Shown piece by piece: positions 61,004 to 64,000 of a stretch of DNA of 64,000 nt (position 1 is the stretch's first letter; each line of letters starts with the position of its first letter). Below the pieces are notes generated by a model. It was not told where the DNA came from. It saw only the letters and a program-made list of their open reading frames with translations, and searched no databases. Origin of the DNA: Aquilaria yunnanensis (taxonomy: Eukaryota > Streptophyta > Magnoliopsida > Malvales > Thymelaeaceae); NCBI GenBank assembly GCA_039654915.1, contig CM077593.1, positions 111,835,413 through 111,899,412 of the forward strand, in the 5' to 3' direction. The translations under genes were made by a program, and so were the position numbers.

Positions 61004-62431
61004 GGTTAATTGCATTCGTGACCCCTAACATTTTATTATTGTACCATTTTAGACCTCTATTTCTTGTCTAAAAAGTCTCTGACCTCATTTAAGTTTTCCT
61101 TTTTTAACCTTTTGCAGATAGAAATTGTTAGTATTGACAAAAAATGCTACAGTGGCACAAACTTGACCCCCATTAGCCATAGTGGCACAACAAATAATAA
61201 GCATCTTCCCACGTGTCAACTATTGCTGATGATATGAAAAATTAAAAAAAATAATTAAAAAAAAATCTGAAAGGACAAGCAACCCCGGAATCTGGCAAGT
61301 ATCTCCACTAGCCAGTCCCTCCTTCACCTAGACCTCTCCTAGAACCACCTCACCGGAACCCACCGTGCCTCTTTGCCCCTAAACTCTTAGAGATCTCCCA
61401 GCTATCCCTATTTTCCCTTGTTCATCTCGCAACAACATCATGACCTTCGGTGATAGAGATGGTTGAAACTCACAATTTTACACACAAATTGCTCCTTCCC
61501 ATACCTTGACTCTTCAATTAGGGTTTCCTATTGGACGCATTGAAACAACAAAACTCAACGCTCCTAAAAAAGAAAAGAATCAATTGAATCACAAACAAAA
61601 CAAAGAAAATTGAGTGAAACACAATTGAGTAGAGAAGTAGTACCAGATTTAAAACTAAACCCAGTTGAGCAAACATGGATTCTCCAATAAAACAAAACCC
61701 AGATGAACCCCGTTCTCCTTTTTTTTCCTTCTAGTCGTCAATCTCCTAAGACCAATAAGACCCGTTGGAATACCCCCACCTATAGAACTTTTGCCTCTGA
61801 TCCTTTGATCCCAACGAGGATGAGCTGTACAATGATGAACCCTAAAACCTGTCTGGGTATTGGAACTAAAAGGGAGAGGTTACTGGAATTGAAATAGAGT
61901 TGTTCCTAGCTAGAGTTAGCCACAATGAAGGTTAAAGGTAGTGGTATGTGATAAACCTTCAGCGCTGTTGCTTAGGCCTACTTCGACGCTACCACTTCTT
62001 CAAACATTTCCTCCATTAAACCTACTAGCAATGCTTGATCTCTTAACCTGCTTCAAGTAGTGAGAGTTTTGGTGATAAGGCTCTAGGAGAAATCGAGGTG
62101 GAGAAGGGAAAGGGACTGATATACGATTAGTTTTTTTTCACCTCTACCTCCCCTTTTGGGTATTCTTTTTTTCATTTTTTCCTTTCTTTTTCACATCATT
62201 AATAATTATTGACAGATGGAAATATGCTTACGATTTATTGTGCCACTGTGGCTATTGGGAGCTAACTTTGTGCCACTATGACATTTTCCGTCAATACTAA
62301 TGGTTTTCATCTATAAAAGATCCAAAATAAAGAACTTAAATGAGGTTAAGGACTTTTTATGCAAGAAATGGATATTTGTGTCCAAAAACAGTATAATAAT
62401 AAAATGTTAGAAGCCACAGACACAATTAACC
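61004..62431. mobile_element. Pack-MULE-like TIR element carrying an LRR fragment
   Basis: 1428 bp with arms of about 204 bp. The left arm (61004-61207) starts GGTTAATTGCATTCGTGACC and contains CCTAACATTTTATTATTGTA, TTAGTATTGAC, GCCATAGTGGCACAACAAAT; the right arm (about 62226-62431) is its inverted counterpart, ending CACAATTAACC. The flanks (GTTCAG left, GTCAG right) give no clean TSD. The GC-richer inside holds an LRR-like coding fragment. The family is inferred from the TIR length and the capture. Confidence 0.65.
61292..61395 (+). pseudogene. captured leucine-rich-repeat fragment
   Basis: One frame reads LASISTSQSLLHLDLS, then a TAG stop at 61340-61342, then NHLTGTHRASLPLNS. This fits the LRR receptor-kinase pattern LxxLDLSxNxLTGxxPxSL, as in HAESA-type kinases, with a stop where Gln or Ser is usual. 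Only about one and a half repeats are recognisable. It lies within the TIR element and cannot be functional. Confidence 0.5.
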
Positions 62432-62540
62432 TGTCAGTTTGGTTATAAGTTATGATCGGGTTTGCAATTCTAAAATAGAACCGACCCACACAAGTACTAA
62501 TGAACACCCTTATAGGGAGTTATACAGCTCAAAAGACTAA

Positions 62541-62863
62541 GAGCCAGTTCATTTTAACTTAAGCCAACTTAATCTAAAATGGTTTATTTTTATTTTATAT
62601 TTTTTTTCCTTAGAACTAATTTTATTTGAAAGTAAATATTATGTAGGTGCAATAATCAATTGGAAATACAATTTTTATAATCTTATTAAATTTTTATGAA
62701 TTTTTCTTTTTAAAGCCTAAAATTAGAAAATTCACAAAAATTTATTTTCGAAATGAATTATTACATCTACATAATATTGGCTTTCAAATGAAATTATTTC
62801 TCAGTAAAAAATAAAAATAAGCTATTTTATATTTAGTTGACTTAAATTAAGATGAATTGGCTC
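62541..62863. mobile_element. Tourist-like MITE, TSD TAA
   Basis: 323 bp with inverted ends GAGCCAGTTCATTTTAACTT and the complement of TTAAGATGAATTGGCTC, between TAA (62538-62540) and TAA (62864-62866), the three-base TSD of PIF/Harbinger-derived MITEs. The core matches the older copy at 4395-4745. Confidence 0.8.
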
Positions 62864-62866
62864 TAA

Positions 62867-64000
62867 GACAAGTAAAGTTTTTAAAATTTAATTTATGAAT
62901 TCTTTAGAAACCCAATAAATTTCAGCGTATTTAAGTTGATATTACACTTGCCCTTAAATTTAGGTTGATATTGCAACTACCTCTGTGATTTGTAAATCTT
63001 ATTTAACTAATCTTAATTGGAGCATGCATAAACTGTGTAGGAGTGATTAAATGATGTTTTTTAAGGTATCATTTTTTATTTTGTTGATGTTTCACTTAAA
63101 TTGTATACCAAGCAAAATTTTATAATTTAAAAGGATCAAAAATTATTTTTTTATTTTTTTAAAAAATAGTTCATTTTTTATTAAATTTTATTTTTTTACG
63201 TTGATTATGGAAAAAATTCATAAAAAATAATTATTTTATAAAAAAATGAGCTTCCAAAATGACTTTGATTTTAAATAAAAATTAATAAAATTGAAAATAA
63301 TAAATTTTCTTTGGCGACTTAAAAGTTGTACGTATTAATGAGTGCCATGTACTTCCAACTTGGTTAGTTAGACACTTAGACTTAGACCATGTAAAAATTG
63401 AAACACTTCCAAATTCTGGTCAAAATTGGCATATCGTTATGGATAGATAACACTACCAATTCGGTATCGTTCTTTTGTTTGTTAGTTATTCTTAAAAATA
63501 AATTATCACTGACTGTTTTGATATACATGTTTTGGTGTATACGTATTTTTTATTTTTATTTTTGAAAAATTTAGATATTTTCTATTTATTTTTTTCTTTG
63601 TTTGGAAATGGAAAAAATCATAAAAATTTAATTAATTTCTAGAAAAAAAATTTATTCAAATGATTATTAATTAAATAGAGTATTAGCTTTTTAAATAAAA
63701 TTGATTCTAGATAAAAATTAAAAAATGAAAATAGTGATTTACTTTGATCGTGAATTACTTTTAATTATGAAAAAGAACAACTTTTTGTTTCATATGTTTG
63801 TATCTCTCATTTCCAGTGATAGAGACCAATTTGACTAGCAAGCGAGACCAGGTTCTAATTCTCGTCTTCCAAACGTGTTGAAAAGACAAATATTTGCATG
63901 TAGGTATTAATTATAGTTAATATATACCGATCAATATGAAATATTTTATGGAAAAATCATAAAAATTTAACTAATTTCTAGGAAAATTTTATTCAAATGA
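62867..64000. other. AT-rich intergenic with a short direct repeat
   Basis: A segment of about 55 bp is repeated: near 63609-63663 and 63948-64000 (AAAATCATAAAAATTTAA, then TAATTTCTAG and TTTATTCAAATGA). The second copy runs off the window. No gene is supported. Confidence 0.55.

Noticed and set aside
63790..63870. Possible tRNA-like sequence around ACCAGGTTCTAATTCTCG
   Set aside because: Only a loose B-box match; no acceptor stem or anticodon arm can be drawn.

Overview
The window is nuclear DNA of a flowering plant, most likely a eudicot. It is AT-rich, its genes carry GT-AG introns, and every protein I recognise has a plant-type architecture: an ACHT thioredoxin, a FYVE-SYLF protein, a BES1/BZR1 factor and an SCP-type phosphatase. 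The species cannot be named from the sequence. Five protein genes are well supported and all lie on the minus strand. They are an ACHT thioredoxin (1915-3518, 4 exons), a FYVE plus SYLF protein (8937-12735, 5 exons), a single-exon FCP1/SCP-like phosphatase (34916-35821), a BEH4-type BES1/BZR1 transcription factor (39955-42348, 2 exons) and a 111-residue membrane protein (56617-56952). A sixth candidate is a 41-codon ORF behind a convincing promoter (50846-50971).

Most of the rest is transposon-derived. From 14319 to at least 24400 lies a decayed Helitron, read on the minus strand, with a Rep/helicase gene and a separate RPA-like gene. Its 3' terminus is clear; its 5' terminus was not found. 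A 1363-bp solo-LTR-like insertion (20640-22002, TSD TTAAT) splits the Rep region between its HUH and tyrosine motifs. Further right are a 520-bp tandem duplication (24684-25726), an apparently orphaned promoter and leader with a 234-bp duplication that copies a splice-donor-like site (26460-28022), a three-unit tandem array (29319-29950), and two short coiled-coil ORFs of unknown nature. An 870-bp segment at 32700-33569 is a second copy of the DNA abutting the Helitron at 13433-14318 and suggests what the insertion site looked like before integration.

From 42.7 to 62.9 kb there is a dense series of small DNA transposons, many with target-site duplications (TSDs) that can be read directly: two opposite copies of a 0.42-kb hAT element, elements with 9-bp TSDs at 45787, 49281 and 49944, a Stowaway-like MITE, a CACTA-like element with TSD ACT, and a Tourist-like element with TSD TAA. 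Three TIR elements appear to carry foreign cargo: a PABP MLLE-domain fragment (44087-45413), a GC-rich segment (58460-59703) and a leucine-rich-repeat fragment (61004-62431). They resemble Pack-MULEs. A worn gag/protease-like region of an LTR retrotransposon lies at 53840-55200. I see no CRISPR array, no operon, no rRNA and no convincing tRNA. The genes look functionally independent, as is usual for a plant chromosome.
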